From Planctomycetota bacterium (lineage in GTDB: Bacteria > Planctomycetota > Planctomycetia > Gemmatales > Gemmataceae), in contig JAKOSN010000202.1 in assembly GCA_029777335.1 (NCBI GenBank), positions 1 to 64,000 on the forward strand: a DNA stretch of 64,000 nucleotides, given 5' to 3'. The notes beneath the pieces are model-generated. The model was not told the DNA's origin. It saw nothing but the letters and a program-made list of their open reading frames with translations, and ran no database searches. The stretch's first letter is position 1. The number at the start of each line of letters is the position of its first letter. The position numbers and the translations under genes were made by a program. Below, piece after piece: positions 16,879-24,880 of the stretch.

Positions 16879-17715
16879 ATGATCGACAGCCATATTCACG
16901 TGGTCCCGCCACGACTACCCGGCGTAGGCCCGATGAATCTCACCCCGGAGGGCGGAGTTGCCGAGGTGGTGCGCTGGCTGCAGGCGGAAATGGCCGCGAG
17001 CGGAACCGAACAGGCCCTGGCGATGGGCTGTCTCAGCACCAGCGAGGACGATCCGCTGGGGGTGGCGACAACGCTGGAGATCGCTGCCCAGGTGCCTGGC
17101 CTGTTCGCCATCGGAGTCGCCCATCCCGAGCACAACCAACCCGACCATTTGCAGCGCGTGGAAAAACAACTGGCGACGGGCCAGGTGAAGGCTCTCAAGG
17201 GCTACCTGGGCTATCTGCATTACCCCCCCACCGATGCGGGTTACCGCCCTTATTATGAACTGGCAGAGAAATTCAAGATCCCTTTTGTCTTTCACACGGG
17301 CGACACCTATTCTCCTTATGCCAAGGTGCGCTTTGCCCATCCCCTGCTGATCGATGATGTGGCGGTCGATCATCCCAATGTGCGCTTTGTCCTCGCCCAT
17401 GTCGGCAATCCCTGGATGATGGATGCCGCCGAGGTTGTCTACAAGAACATGAACGTCTGGGCCGACCTCTCCGGCTTGATGATCGGGGCGACCGAAGATT
17501 TCACTGCCGAGGAGAACGCCGATGCCATGGCCGATACGCGTGCCCAGCTGGCGCGCGCCTTTCGGTATGCGGAACGGCCCAATCGCTTTCTGTACGGCAC
17601 CGACTGGCCGCTGGCGCCGATGACTGCCTATCGCGATTTTATCGCCGCGTCGCTCCCGGAGGCCTGTCACGAGATGATTTTCGTGGATAACGCGCGACGG
17701 CTCTTTCGACTGTGA
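16879..17715 (+). CDS. Amidohydrolase-2 family metal-dependent hydrolase
   Basis: 278 residues of TIM-barrel fold. The metal-binding residues are in MIDSHIHVV, FVFHTGDTY, VLAHVGNPW and FLYGTDWP, the order of the amidohydrolase-2/ACMSD group, which includes decarboxylases and lactonases. GGGAGGA is immediately upstream; ATG 16879 has better spacing than ATG 16876. The frame is open to 16309 opposite the MFS gene, but that part is not coding. The reaction is not known. Confidence 0.85.
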   Translation: MIDSHIHVVPPRLPGVGPMNLTPEGGVAEVVRWLQAEMAASGTEQALAMGCLSTSEDDPLGVATTLEIAAQVPGLFAIGVAHPEHNQPDHLQRVEKQLATGQVKALKGYLGYLHYPPTDAGYRPYYELAEKFKIPFVFHTGDTYSPYAKVRFAHPLLIDDVAVDHPNVRFVLAHVGNPWMMDAAEVVYKNMNVWADLSGLMIGATEDFTAEENADAMADTRAQLARAFRYAERPNRFLYGTDWPLAPMTAYRDFIAASLPEACHEMIFVDNARRLFRL

Positions 17716-17733
17716 GAGAACCCTTCGGTTCGT

Positions 17734-17762
17734 TTGGCGCGGCGCAAAGTGCCTGCTATGTT
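17734..17762 (+). promoter_or_regulatory. Putative promoter TTGGCG-17-TATGTT
   Basis: Hexamers at 17734 and 17757 with 17-base spacing lie about 75 bases upstream of the membrane protein gene. Each matches consensus at four of six positions. Confidence 0.35.
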
Positions 17763-17835
17763 GACTGTGGGGAGTCTTCTGTTTTGGGAGACTCTGCGCC
17801 CGTGCCATCCGCCGCTCCACCCGGAGATCTTCACG

Positions 17836-19593
17836 ATGCCGGAAGCCGATCCTCTCCCGCCGTCTCCGACCGAAAGTCAGGAGACGCCCCCTGAGGAGGT
17901 TACGCCCCCCGACGACGAGGAACTCGTTATTGGGGCCGGGATTGACTGGGCCAACCCCAACTCGCGCTGGGCGCCGTATTACTGTCGAACTGCCACGGTG
18001 GTGGCGGTCGCGGTCCTCGCCTTTACCTTTGTCGTGCTCACCAGAACGCGAGTCTGGCACACCGATATCTGGGGCCATATGCGTTTTGGCGAGGTGATGG
18101 TGAAGGAAGGGCGCCTGCCCACCCACGCCGGCTTCCCCGACGATATGGTCGATCCCTCCACTCCCTACATCAACTTCCAGTGGATTACCCAGGCCGGGAG
18201 TTATCTCCTCTTTGAGGCAGGGAAGGCTGTCTCGGCGACCGATCCCGACCATGCGCTGGGCGGCGGGGCCCAGATGCTCCTCACTGCGTTCGCTCTTATC
18301 GTTACTGCTCGATTGGGGATCCTTCTTCTCGCTTTTCGTCGTCTCACCAACAATACCGCCACGGCGCTCATTGGCGTGCTTCTGGTGCTGGCGCTGAGTT
18401 TCCTCTATCACCTGTTTATCCTGCGACCCCAGATTGTCGGCGAGTTGGCGTTTGCCTGCCTCCTTCTTCCGCTCAGCCGTCCGCTCCTCTCACGCCGGGC
18501 GCTGTGGGCGATCCCCGGGGTGATGGTTTTCTGGGCCAACGCCCACGGGTCGTTCCCCGTCGGTTTTGTGCTCCTTGGATTGTTTCTAACCGGACGCGGA
18601 CTCCAGATCCTTCAGGAGCAACTGACACAGGGATGGCGTCGAACGGTGCAGAGCCTGTGGCACGATGCGCAATTGCGTCGCCTCACGATGGTGCTTCTCT
18701 TCTCAGTGATTGCCGTGGGAGTGCTCAACCCCAGCGGGCCGTGGCTGTATTACTATACCGTCAAGTTCTCCAGCCATCCCAATATTCCCTTCATGGAAGA
18801 GTGGAAACCTCTCCCAATCAAGCAACCCGTTGGCTGGCTCTTCCTGACGACCATGGGGATGCTGGTGCTCCTGCTTCGCTTCAGCCCGAGTCGCTTCACT
18901 CCCACGCAGGTCCTTCTGCTGTTAGCCTTTGGCCTGCAAACGCTTTCGCATGTGCGCATGTTTGTCTGGTGGTGCATGGTGTTTGTCTGGGTGATCATTC
19001 CGCATCTGGACGCGGTGCTCCAGCACTATCTTCCGGGGTGGCTGAGCCAGGAAGCGCACGTTGACGGCCGAAAAACAATCTTTGCCCTCATGCTCGGCAG
19101 CATGCTCGTCCTGTGGTCCGCGCCGTTGCAGTGGCTGTTGTTCAAGGATGCTCCCCTCGCCAGCCAGCGGGTGACGGCCCTCACTCCCCGGGCGGCGGTG
19201 GAGTATCTGCGTGCTCAGTACAACCACGATCCCGAACACAAGCTCCACGGCGTGGTGTTCGCTTCCGAATCTCTGGGTGACTTCCTCCTCTGGGAACTGC
19301 GGCAACCGGGGGTGCGCATCTATTGCTACAGTCATGTTCATCTCTTCACCCGCGAACACTGGGATAAGTGTTTTCGCATCAAGTCGGCGGATCATACCTG
19401 GGAGCAGATCGCCGACCAGGAAGGGATCGATTTTATCGTGGTCGAACGGCATTTTTACTCCTCGGCAACCGGAGCGTTTGACCTGATCGACAAGATCAAG
19501 GCCAGCCCCAACTGGGAAGAAGCCCCTGAATCGGTAGGTCAGCCCGTCTTCATCGCGCGACGCAAGTCGAAGGGATCAGGGCATTCGGGGTAA
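17836..19593 (+). CDS. Large multi-pass membrane protein, GT-C-like
   Basis: 585 residues. A Pro/Glu-rich cytoplasmic N-terminus of about 50 residues is followed by a first helix (VVAVAVLAFTFVVLT). An extracytoplasmic loop then has the sequence VWHTDIWGHMRFGEVMVKEG and PSTPYINFQWITQ, and about nine more helices follow. The acidic, aromatic loop after helix 1 resembles that of GT-C glycosyltransferases, whose loop holds the catalytic acidic residues. The soluble C-terminus (about 120 residues) is compatible with this. The assignment is by topology only. ATG 17836 has CGGAG upstream; the frame opens at 17734. Confidence 0.65.
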   Translation: MPEADPLPPSPTESQETPPEEVTPPDDEELVIGAGIDWANPNSRWAPYYCRTATVVAVAVLAFTFVVLTRTRVWHTDIWGHMRFGEVMVKEGRLPTHAGFPDDMVDPSTPYINFQWITQAGSYLLFEAGKAVSATDPDHALGGGAQMLLTAFALIVTARLGILLLAFRRLTNNTATALIGVLLVLALSFLYHLFILRPQIVGELAFACLLLPLSRPLLSRRALWAIPGVMVFWANAHGSFPVGFVLLGLFLTGRGLQILQEQLTQGWRRTVQSLWHDAQLRRLTMVLLFSVIAVGVLNPSGPWLYYYTVKFSSHPNIPFMEEWKPLPIKQPVGWLFLTTMGMLVLLLRFSPSRFTPTQVLLLLAFGLQTLSHVRMFVWWCMVFVWVIIPHLDAVLQHYLPGWLSQEAHVDGRKTIFALMLGSMLVLWSAPLQWLLFKDAPLASQRVTALTPRAAVEYLRAQYNHDPEHKLHGVVFASESLGDFLLWELRQPGVRIYCYSHVHLFTREHWDKCFRIKSADHTWEQIADQEGIDFIVVERHFYSSATGAFDLIDKIKASPNWEEAPESVGQPVFIARRKSKGSGHSG

Positions 19594-19663
19594 ACTGCCT
19601 GTCGCCGAGTTCCGATAGAAACTAGGGACGATCCCACGGGCAGCAAGTCAAGGAGGACCGACC

Positions 19664-21514
19664 ATGATGCCCCCGGTGACGCGACGCTCTGCGCTCAAAG
19701 CCATGGCTCTGACCGGGTTGGCGCTGCTCCCCGAATCGCCCACGGAAGCCGGGATCCTCAATCGCGAGCCAGGTTGGGTGCGTGGCAAGATGACCGGGGC
19801 CTTTGCACTGGTCGAAACCTTGCAGGCCGAGGGAACCGCCTGCGTCTATGGAATCCCCGGCGCCCAGGAGAATGAACTCTGGGATGCCCTGAAGACCAAA
19901 CGGCTCCCCTATCTGCTCGTCACCCACGAATTCTCTGCCGCGTGCATGGCAGATGGCTACGCCCGCAGCACCGGCCAGCCCGGGGTGCTCTGCGTGGTTC
20001 CTGGGCCCGGGCTCACGAACTCCCTCAGCGGAATTGGCGAGGCTCTCCTGGACAGTGTGCCCATGGTGTGCCTCGTGGGTGATGTGGCGCGCGGAGACAA
20101 GTATCGTCCTTTTCAGGTCCACGATCTCCCACAAGTAGGACTGCTCAAGCAGGTAACCAAGGCCGTCTTCGAGGTCGGCGCTGTCACGGACATCCCCGGG
20201 GCTGTACGAAAAGCCTTCCAGCTCGCTCGCGCAGGCGAGCCGGGACCGGTTGGCGTCGTCATTCCCTATAACCTGCTGATCGAATCAGGTTCCTTCGCCT
20301 CGGGGCCGCTTGCGCCTCTCCCCGTTCCCTTCGATGAAAATGCCTTCGCCTGTGCGCTGCACCTGCTCGCGCAGAAGAACCTGCGCGTGGGGATCTATGC
20401 CGGTCAGGGGTGCATGGACCATGGCCCCCTCCTGGCTCGGGTCGCGGAAATGCTGCAGGCACCTGTTGCCACCAGCGTTTCGGGAAAAGGAGTGATCGAC
20501 GAGTGTCATCCGCTCGCGGTCGGCTGGGGGTATGGTCCACAAGGCACCGGAACGGCGGAGGCGATCTTCAAACACGTGGATGTGGTCCTGGCCATCGGCG
20601 TGCGTTACAGCGAGGTTTCCACTGCCTTCTATGCAATCCCGAAACGGCCCCATCTGATCCATGTCGACATCAACCCCTGCAATCTCGGCAAAACCGTCAA
20701 GGCGGATGTTTGTGTTCATGCCGATGCTGGGGTTTTTCTGAGCAAACTCGACGAGAACGCCAGCTGTCTGGCCCGGCCGTGCGACCGGAAGTTGCACGAC
20801 CGGATCCGCCAGCTCAAAAGCGCTGATCGGGAGAGGAATTGTCGTCTGTATGCCCGGTGTGGCGCCGATCCCATGGCCTTCTTGCTGAAACTCCGTTGCT
20901 GCACTCAGCCGGATGCCCTGGTTTTTGTTGATGTCACCCTCACCGAGCACTGGGCGGCCGAGGCGTTCACGGTGCATCAGCCGCGCACCTACTTCAACCC
21001 GACGGATAACCAGTCGATGGGGTGGTCGATTCCGGCAGCGCTTGGAGCCCAGCGCGTGCATCCCGGGCGCCAGGTTGTCACGATCACCGGTGATGGCTGT
21101 CTGCTCATGTCGGCGATGGAGATGTCCACCGCAGGGCGCGAAGGGCTTCCGGTGAAGTTCTTTATCCTGGATGATCAATCGTATCACTACATGCAGGTGT
21201 TGCAGGAATCGGCCTACAAACGCACCACCGCCACGCATCTGGCCCATCTCGACTATGCGGCCCTGGCCAAAGCGCTGGGGATCGGCTACCAGGAAATCAC
21301 AACCACCGAAGATCTGGAAGGGTGCATTCGTGGCGCGCTCTGTCAGCCGGGGCCCGTGCTCACGCGCGTGGTGACCGATTACCGCAAACGGCCGGTACGC
21401 TGGATCGCGGCGACCAGGGACCGATTTGTTGAGGAACTCTCGCCCGCGCAAAAGGCACGCTTTCTGGGAAGAATCAGTGCGCGCGCCCTGCATCCTCATC
21501 CCTGGAACGATTAA
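19664..21514 (+). CDS. Thiamine-diphosphate enzyme (acetolactate-synthase-like) with a Tat-like leader
   Basis: 616 residues with the three-domain ThDP fold. The N-terminal domain has VYGIPGAQENELW and the cofactor-activating Glu in THEFSAACMADGYAR. The C-terminal ThDP motif begins GDGCLLMSAMEMS and ends LDDQSYHYM, with Asp where the usual metal-binding Asn-Asn lies. The first 33 residues carry TRRSALKAMALTGLALL, a twin-arginine-like leader, unusual for this family. ATG 19664 has AGGAGG seven bases upstream. The reaction is not known; decarboxylation or ligation of a 2-oxoacid is expected. Confidence 0.85.
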   Translation: MMPPVTRRSALKAMALTGLALLPESPTEAGILNREPGWVRGKMTGAFALVETLQAEGTACVYGIPGAQENELWDALKTKRLPYLLVTHEFSAACMADGYARSTGQPGVLCVVPGPGLTNSLSGIGEALLDSVPMVCLVGDVARGDKYRPFQVHDLPQVGLLKQVTKAVFEVGAVTDIPGAVRKAFQLARAGEPGPVGVVIPYNLLIESGSFASGPLAPLPVPFDENAFACALHLLAQKNLRVGIYAGQGCMDHGPLLARVAEMLQAPVATSVSGKGVIDECHPLAVGWGYGPQGTGTAEAIFKHVDVVLAIGVRYSEVSTAFYAIPKRPHLIHVDINPCNLGKTVKADVCVHADAGVFLSKLDENASCLARPCDRKLHDRIRQLKSADRERNCRLYARCGADPMAFLLKLRCCTQPDALVFVDVTLTEHWAAEAFTVHQPRTYFNPTDNQSMGWSIPAALGAQRVHPGRQVVTITGDGCLLMSAMEMSTAGREGLPVKFFILDDQSYHYMQVLQESAYKRTTATHLAHLDYAALAKALGIGYQEITTTEDLEGCIRGALCQPGPVLTRVVTDYRKRPVRWIAATRDRFVEELSPAQKARFLGRISARALHPHPWND

Positions 21515-21530
21515 TGTCCCGGCAATAACA

Positions 21531-21572
21531 GGGCATCACCGGGAGCAGGCAGCAGACTCCCTGGTGACGCCC
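21531..21572. terminator. Convergent terminator-like hairpin
   Basis: An interrupted stem (GGGC, CACC, GGGAG pairing with CTCCC, GGTG, GCCC) lies between the convergent TPP-enzyme and DUF1559 genes. There is no long T run. Confidence 0.45.
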
Positions 21573-21597
21573 CTAGGTCCTTGATGATTTCCCTGGC

Positions 21598-22581
21598 TCA
21601 ATCGTTCTGGAAAACCTCTCCGCCATTCCGACTGATCAGCGCAGCAAGGGTGGCCGGCGTCAGCGCTTGCTTGAGAAAACGCACCGACCCATCCCCCATC
21701 AGTGCCAGTGCTCCTCCGGCGTGGAAACTGTTGATCTCCCCGTCATTGTTGCAGTTGATCACGCAACATCCCGAGCCGGTCCCGGTCGCGGGATTCACTC
21801 CATCCACCCGAAATGACACATTGTAGTCAGCCCAGGCGCCGTTTGGAGCGTAGCCGCCGCCAATCAATCTCCCCAGGGCGTAGAGCTGGACGCGCCCCGC
21901 ATCCTCGGTGATAAGGATGGTGTTGGAGGTCCCATCGGTGATGGCAGTCAAGCGACCGCTGTTGTTCTTCTGCAGGGCACCGGTATCTCCGGAGGGAACT
22001 CCTCCGCAGCAGGCGCTCGCGAACGTTCCTCCAATCCCGCGGGTTGCTCCGTAATCGGTCATCCCCAGGATCACCGGGACTCCCGAAGGAACAGGCAACC
22101 CGATACTGGCAAGAAGCGGACCAACATCAGCAGTCGCAGGCGAAGGCGAGGACGGGCACTTGTAAATCTTGATCCCCATCTGGCCGGCGATCCCGGTGCC
22201 GATGGGGGGCGGCAGATTGACCAGGTCGATGACCGAACGATCCGTGCGGGCCATCTTCGCAAGATTGTCCTGTTCGACGTAGGGAAGGATAAGGGTGAAA
22301 ACGCTGTGCCCCTGTGTTTGTGGGCCGAGCGGATTGGAGGGATTGGGATTGCTGGGGAAATCGAATCCCCACGGCGGCAAGGCATTATTGGCGTCGTGAT
22401 AGTTGTGGATGGCCAGCCCGATTTGTTTGAGATTGTTACTGCAGGAGATGCGGGCCGCTGCCTCGCGAACTTTCTGGACGGCGGGAAGCAACAGCCCAAT
22501 CAGGATCGCAATAATGGCGATCACCACCAGTAGCTCAATGAGAGTAAACCCCTGGACACGCTGCCGTTTGGAGAGAAACAT
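21598..22581 (-). CDS. DUF1559 prepilin-like protein
   Basis: 327 residues. It starts with a type IV prepilin-like signal (QG then [20 protein letters not shown]), with the conserved Glu at position 5 of the mature chain. The DUF1559 hallmark [31 protein letters not shown] follows. The C-terminal H-X9-DG box is [18 protein letters not shown]. This family is hugely expanded in planctomycetes and is thought to form cell-surface pseudopilin-like structures. ATG 22581 is taken; ATG 22596 is in frame and equally possible, and neither has a clear binding site. A lipoprotein gene precedes it on the same strand. Confidence 0.92.
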   Translation of the reverse strand: MFLSKRQRVQGFTLIELLVVIAIIAILIGLLLPAVQKVREAAARISCSNNLKQIGLAIHNYHDANNALPPWGFDFPSNPNPSNPLGPQTQGHSVFTLILPYVEQDNLAKMARTDRSVIDLVNLPPPIGTGIAGQMGIKIYKCPSSPSPATADVGPLLASIGLPVPSGVPVILGMTDYGATRGIGGTFASACCGGVPSGDTGALQKNNSGRLTAITDGTSNTILITEDAGRVQLYALGRLIGGGYAPNGAWADYNVSFRVDGVNPATGTGSGCCVINCNNDGEINSFHAGGALALMGDGSVRFLKQALTPATLAALISRNGGEVFQND

Positions 22582-22617
22582 GGCATCTTGACCCATGGAG
22601 GAGGGAAAAAGGCGGTT

Positions 22618-22644
22618 CCTCCCTGCTCCTCGTTCTCAGGGAGG
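22618..22644 (-). terminator. Hairpin between the lipoprotein and DUF1559 genes (possible leaky terminator)
   Basis: On the minus strand an 8-base stem CCTCCCTG/CAGGGAGG is followed seven bases later by five Ts. It lies between two genes that appear to form an operon, so partial termination could lower DUF1559 expression relative to the lipoprotein. Confidence 0.4.
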
Positions 22645-22664
22645 ACCAGAACGAAACGCCGGTT

Positions 22665-23129
22665 TCAGTTGATGGTGAAGGGTTCAAGTTTGTTCGAGCC
22701 GGCCTTGATGTGAGCGCGGAGTTGCGATCGTGCCTTGCTGTACCGCCCCTCGAGACGGTCAGGGGGTGATTCTTTCTCCGCCGGGAACCCTCCCGTTTTC
22801 TTCGGTTTGGGCAGTTCTTTGGGCCAGGTGATGGTGACGATGTACTCCCCTTCGGGAGCACCTTCGCGAGGCTTGCCATCCGCGCTCACGCAGGTGAGGG
22901 TGAAGGAACCATCGGGGCCAACCTCTCCCTGAGGAAGGAGAGTCCCCTCGTCCTTGACCGGGAAAAAGACGATCAGAGCCCCCGCGGCTGGCTGGCTTCG
23001 ATACACTACCTGTCCTTGCACGGGATGGAGCCGTGTTCCGCCTCCGCAGGAAATCAAGGAGAGCGCTTGACAGGCCACAGCCACGAGCAGTACCAGACGG
23101 ACCCTTCTCGACCGAGAGAAAGACACCAT
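22665..23129 (-). CDS. Lipoprotein, carboxypeptidase-regulatory-like fold
   Basis: 154 residues. The signal peptide ends in the lipobox LISC, with Cys after about 26 residues. The mature part has LHPVQGQVVYRSQPAAGALIVFFP and GEVGPDGSFTLTC, then GAPEGEYIVTITWP, a beta-sandwich pattern common in small planctomycete lipoproteins next to DUF1559 genes. ATG 23129 has AAAGGA just upstream; the frame extends to 23150. It is anchored outside the cytoplasmic membrane and is probably co-transcribed with the DUF1559 gene. Confidence 0.8.
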   Translation of the reverse strand: MVSFSRSRRVRLVLLVAVACQALSLISCGGGTRLHPVQGQVVYRSQPAAGALIVFFPVKDEGTLLPQGEVGPDGSFTLTCVSADGKPREGAPEGEYIVTITWPKELPKPKKTGGFPAEKESPPDRLEGRYSKARSQLRAHIKAGSNKLEPFTIN

Positions 23130-23178
23130 GGTCCTTTCCCCTGTGCACAAGCTAACGGCTTAAGCGGTCCCCAAGGAA

Positions 23179-23215
23179 GATGTCAATAATAGACATCCCT
23201 GGTTGCGCTTGTCGA
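23179..23215 (-). promoter_or_regulatory. Promoter with an overlapping operator-like palindrome
   Basis: On the minus strand TCGACA (23210-23215) and TATTAT (23186-23191) are 18 bases apart, each matching consensus at five of six positions, about 50 bases before the lipoprotein start. The -10 sits inside the inverted repeat GATGTC-N7-GACATC (23179-23197), a likely regulator site. Confidence 0.5.
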
Positions 23216-23394
23216 GAAAAATCCAGAGCGGTCCGGCCAACGATTCCCCGAGCGATCCTTTACTGATTTTGAAGATTTTGGTGGACGAAGTGAAAATCGG
23301 GGAATATTTCAATTACGCATGCATCTTGTCTATGAGGCGGTCAGCCACGGAGGCTGACATCACGAACACGCACCTGCGAAAGGACGGTTTCTCC

Positions 23395-23808
23395 GTGAAG
23401 AAGCTGTTTGCACTGTTCTGCGCGGCGGCTCTGGTATTCACCCTCGGTTGCAGTGGCGGCGGCACTGGCACTGGCAAGACCGGCGGCACCGGCAAGACCG
23501 GCGGCGCGACTGGCTCCACCGGCAGCACGGCTCCCACCACCACCGACAAGCCCAAGGACAAGCCCACCGACAAGCCCAAGGACAAGCCGACGGACAAGCC
23601 CACCGATAAGCCGACCGACAAGCCCAAGGACAAGCCGACCGACAAGGTCGGAACGGACAAGCCGACCGACAAGCCGACCGATAAGGTCGGGACCGATAAG
23701 CCGACGGACAAGCCCACCGACAAGCCGAAGGACAAGCCGACCGACAAACCTACCGATAAGCCGACCGACAAGCCCAAGGACAAGCCGACCGACAAGAAGG
23801 ACAAGTAA
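23395..23808 (+). CDS. Small lipoprotein with KPTDKPKD repeats
   Basis: 137 residues. A short signal peptide ([18 protein letters not shown]) ends in the lipobox TLGC. A Gly/Thr-rich linker follows, then about 90 residues built almost only of Lys-Pro-Thr-Asp and Lys-Pro-Lys-Asp tetrads, with two KVGTDKP interruptions. The tail must be extended and highly charged; similar Pro/Lys repeats span or bind cell-wall layers. GTG 23395 is preceded by AAAGGA about ten bases away. The next small gene shares this leader, lipobox and Gly/Thr linker, so the two are paralogues. The strongly biased repeat explains the long spurious frames on both strands. Confidence 0.75.
   Translation: MKKLFALFCAAALVFTLGCSGGGTGTGKTGGTGKTGGATGSTGSTAPTTTDKPKDKPTDKPKDKPTDKPTDKPTDKPKDKPTDKVGTDKPTDKPTDKVGTDKPTDKPTDKPKDKPTDKPTDKPTDKPKDKPTDKKDK
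23547..23805 (+). repeat. Tandem coding repeat, 12-base unit
   Basis: The tract repeats a 12-base unit reading GACAAGCCSAMSGACAAG-like codons for Asp-Lys-Pro-(Thr/Lys). Third-base and codon variants show it has drifted rather than being freshly expanded. It is in frame throughout. Confidence 0.8.
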
Positions 23809-23891
23809 CCAGGTTCCTTCGCATGAAGTCTCGGCTGTTTCCACAGCTCCGAGTTCGGCCTGACCGTCTCGAGATACTCAAGTGATCATCG

Positions 23892-23919
23892 ACGTGCGTG
23901 AGCGGTTTCTCACGCACGT
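23892..23919 (+). terminator. Terminator-like hairpin after the repeat lipoprotein gene
   Basis: An 11-base perfect stem ACGTGCGTGAG/CTCACGCACGT has a six-base loop but only a mixed T/C tail (TCTCTC). Confidence 0.5.
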
Positions 23920-23926
23920 TCTCTCA

Positions 23927-23955
23927 CACCATCTTGCCTTGAGGGGAAGATGGTG
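23927..23955 (+). other. Second hairpin in the intergenic leader
   Basis: A 9-base perfect stem CACCATCTT/AAGATGGTG with an 11-base loop follows the previous hairpin by eight bases. It lies about 80 bases upstream of the next small lipoprotein gene and could belong to its 5' leader. Confidence 0.35.
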
Positions 23956-24033
23956 ATGAGTGGAAGCTTTCTTGGTTCCTGGACAGCGTGCACGTCCAGG
24001 GCGTGCTTCAGTGTGTGAAAGGATGGTTCAATC

Positions 24034-24189
24034 GTGAAGAAGCTGATTTCTCTGGCTCTGGTTGCGTTCCTGGCTCTGACTGCTACCATCGGCTGCAGCA
24101 GTGGCGGCGCCACTGGCGGCACCGGCAAGACGGGTGGCGCGACTGGCTCCACCGGCTCCACCGGCGGCACCGGCGCGACTGGCAGCTAA
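24034..24189 (+). CDS. Small lipoprotein, paralogue of the repeat lipoprotein
   Basis: 51 residues. Signal peptide KKLISLALVAFLALTATIGC with lipobox, then a Gly/Thr/Ser tail ([18 protein letters not shown] and on). It is close to the gene at 23395 in the start context (AAAGGA, ten bases, GTG-AAG-AAG-CTG), in the signal peptide and in the Gly/Thr linker, but lacks the KPTD repeat. The frame has a stop at 24187-24189. It is too short for many callers. Its function is unknown; a lipid-anchored flexible peptide is all that can be inferred. Confidence 0.65.
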   Translation: MKKLISLALVAFLALTATIGCSSGGATGGTGKTGGATGSTGSTGGTGATGS

Positions 24190-24214
24190 GCTGCGCTCCG
24201 CAGGCAACGTTCAG

Positions 24215-24250
24215 GAGCCGGTCACACCCTGTGGCCGGCTCTTCCTGTTT
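24215..24250 (+). terminator. Rho-independent terminator
   Basis: A 12-pair stem GAGCCGGTCACA/TGTGGCCGGCTC, with one T-G wobble and a CCC loop, is followed by TTCCTGTTTT. It ends the small lipoprotein transcript. Confidence 0.75.
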
Positions 24251-24285
24251 TGGCACCGGATTCGTCGTACGCGAAGAGGCACACC

Positions 24286-24417
24286 ATGAAACGGTGGGTG
24301 CTGGGTTGGAGTCTGGTAGTTGTCTGTCTCTGGCTTGCCGGCTGTAGTAGCGACAAGGAAAGAGGGAAAAATCGCGATCGTGATCTGCCACGAACCGCGG
24401 ACAAAACCCCTGGGTGA
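24286..24417 (+). CDS. Third small lipoprotein
   Basis: 43 residues. MKRWVLGWSLVVVCLWLAGC is a clear lipoprotein signal (lipobox LAGC), followed by a 23-residue charged tail (SSDKERGKNRDRDLPR and on). ATG 24286 is preceded by AGAGG. It differs in sequence from the two upstream lipoproteins but sits in the same cluster. Short lipopeptides of this kind are easily missed. The function is unknown. Confidence 0.5.
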   Translation: MKRWVLGWSLVVVCLWLAGCSSDKERGKNRDRDLPRTADKTPG

Positions 24418-24466
24418 TCCCTCTCTCGGAGCGGAGGAGAGGGAGAAAAGTTTTCTTCACCCCCTC

Positions 24467-24494
24467 TTGAAACCCTTGTAGTGCCTGCTAGAAT
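24467..24494 (+). promoter_or_regulatory. Promoter of the tRNA-Gly gene, TTGAAA-16-TAGAAT
   Basis: TTGAAA at 24467 and TAGAAT at 24489 with 16-base spacing lie 19 bases before the mature tRNA 5' end. Confidence 0.65.
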
Positions 24495-24513
24495 CACAAT
24501 AACAATCTGAGAT

Positions 24514-24585
<72 letters not shown>

Positions 24586-24590
24586 CTTCA

Positions 24591-24638
24591 GCCGAGTACT
24601 CGTAGAAGAACTCTCTTCTCGATGACTCGGCTTTTTTT
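24591..24638 (+). terminator. Terminator of tRNA-Gly
   Basis: The stem GCCGAGT/ACTCGGC encloses an inner AGAAGA/TCTTCT hairpin and is followed directly by seven Ts (24632-24638). Confidence 0.9.
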
Positions 24639-24880
24639 CTATCTTTCATAGTGGGTAACTTCTACTAGTCTCTCCTGTCTCAGGATCTACAATACTCCAA
24701 ACCAGGATCGGGAGTTCTGTTCCTGCCAGGGACGGCCCGCCTGTTCCAGGTGCAACCCTTGTATCTCTTCCATCGCTGGACGCGAGCGCACTGCGGTGCC
24801 TGGGAGGGTTTCGGGAAGCCTGTTGTCTTCTTCCCCTCCTGCCACTTTGGCGATGGGGTCGATGAAGTGAGAACCATGCC

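Noticed and set aside
16915-18411. Minus-strand frame of 498 codons across two plus-strand genes
   Set aside because: It is an antisense shadow of the amidohydrolase and membrane-protein genes.
23547-23805. Possible CRISPR or satellite
   Set aside because: The repeats are 12-base, contiguous and coding, with no spacers.
23313-23844. Minus-strand frames with GLSVGLSV or GRLVGRLV repeats
   Set aside because: They are produced by the complementary strand of the KPTDKPKD coding repeat. The plus-strand reading has a signal peptide and a binding site.
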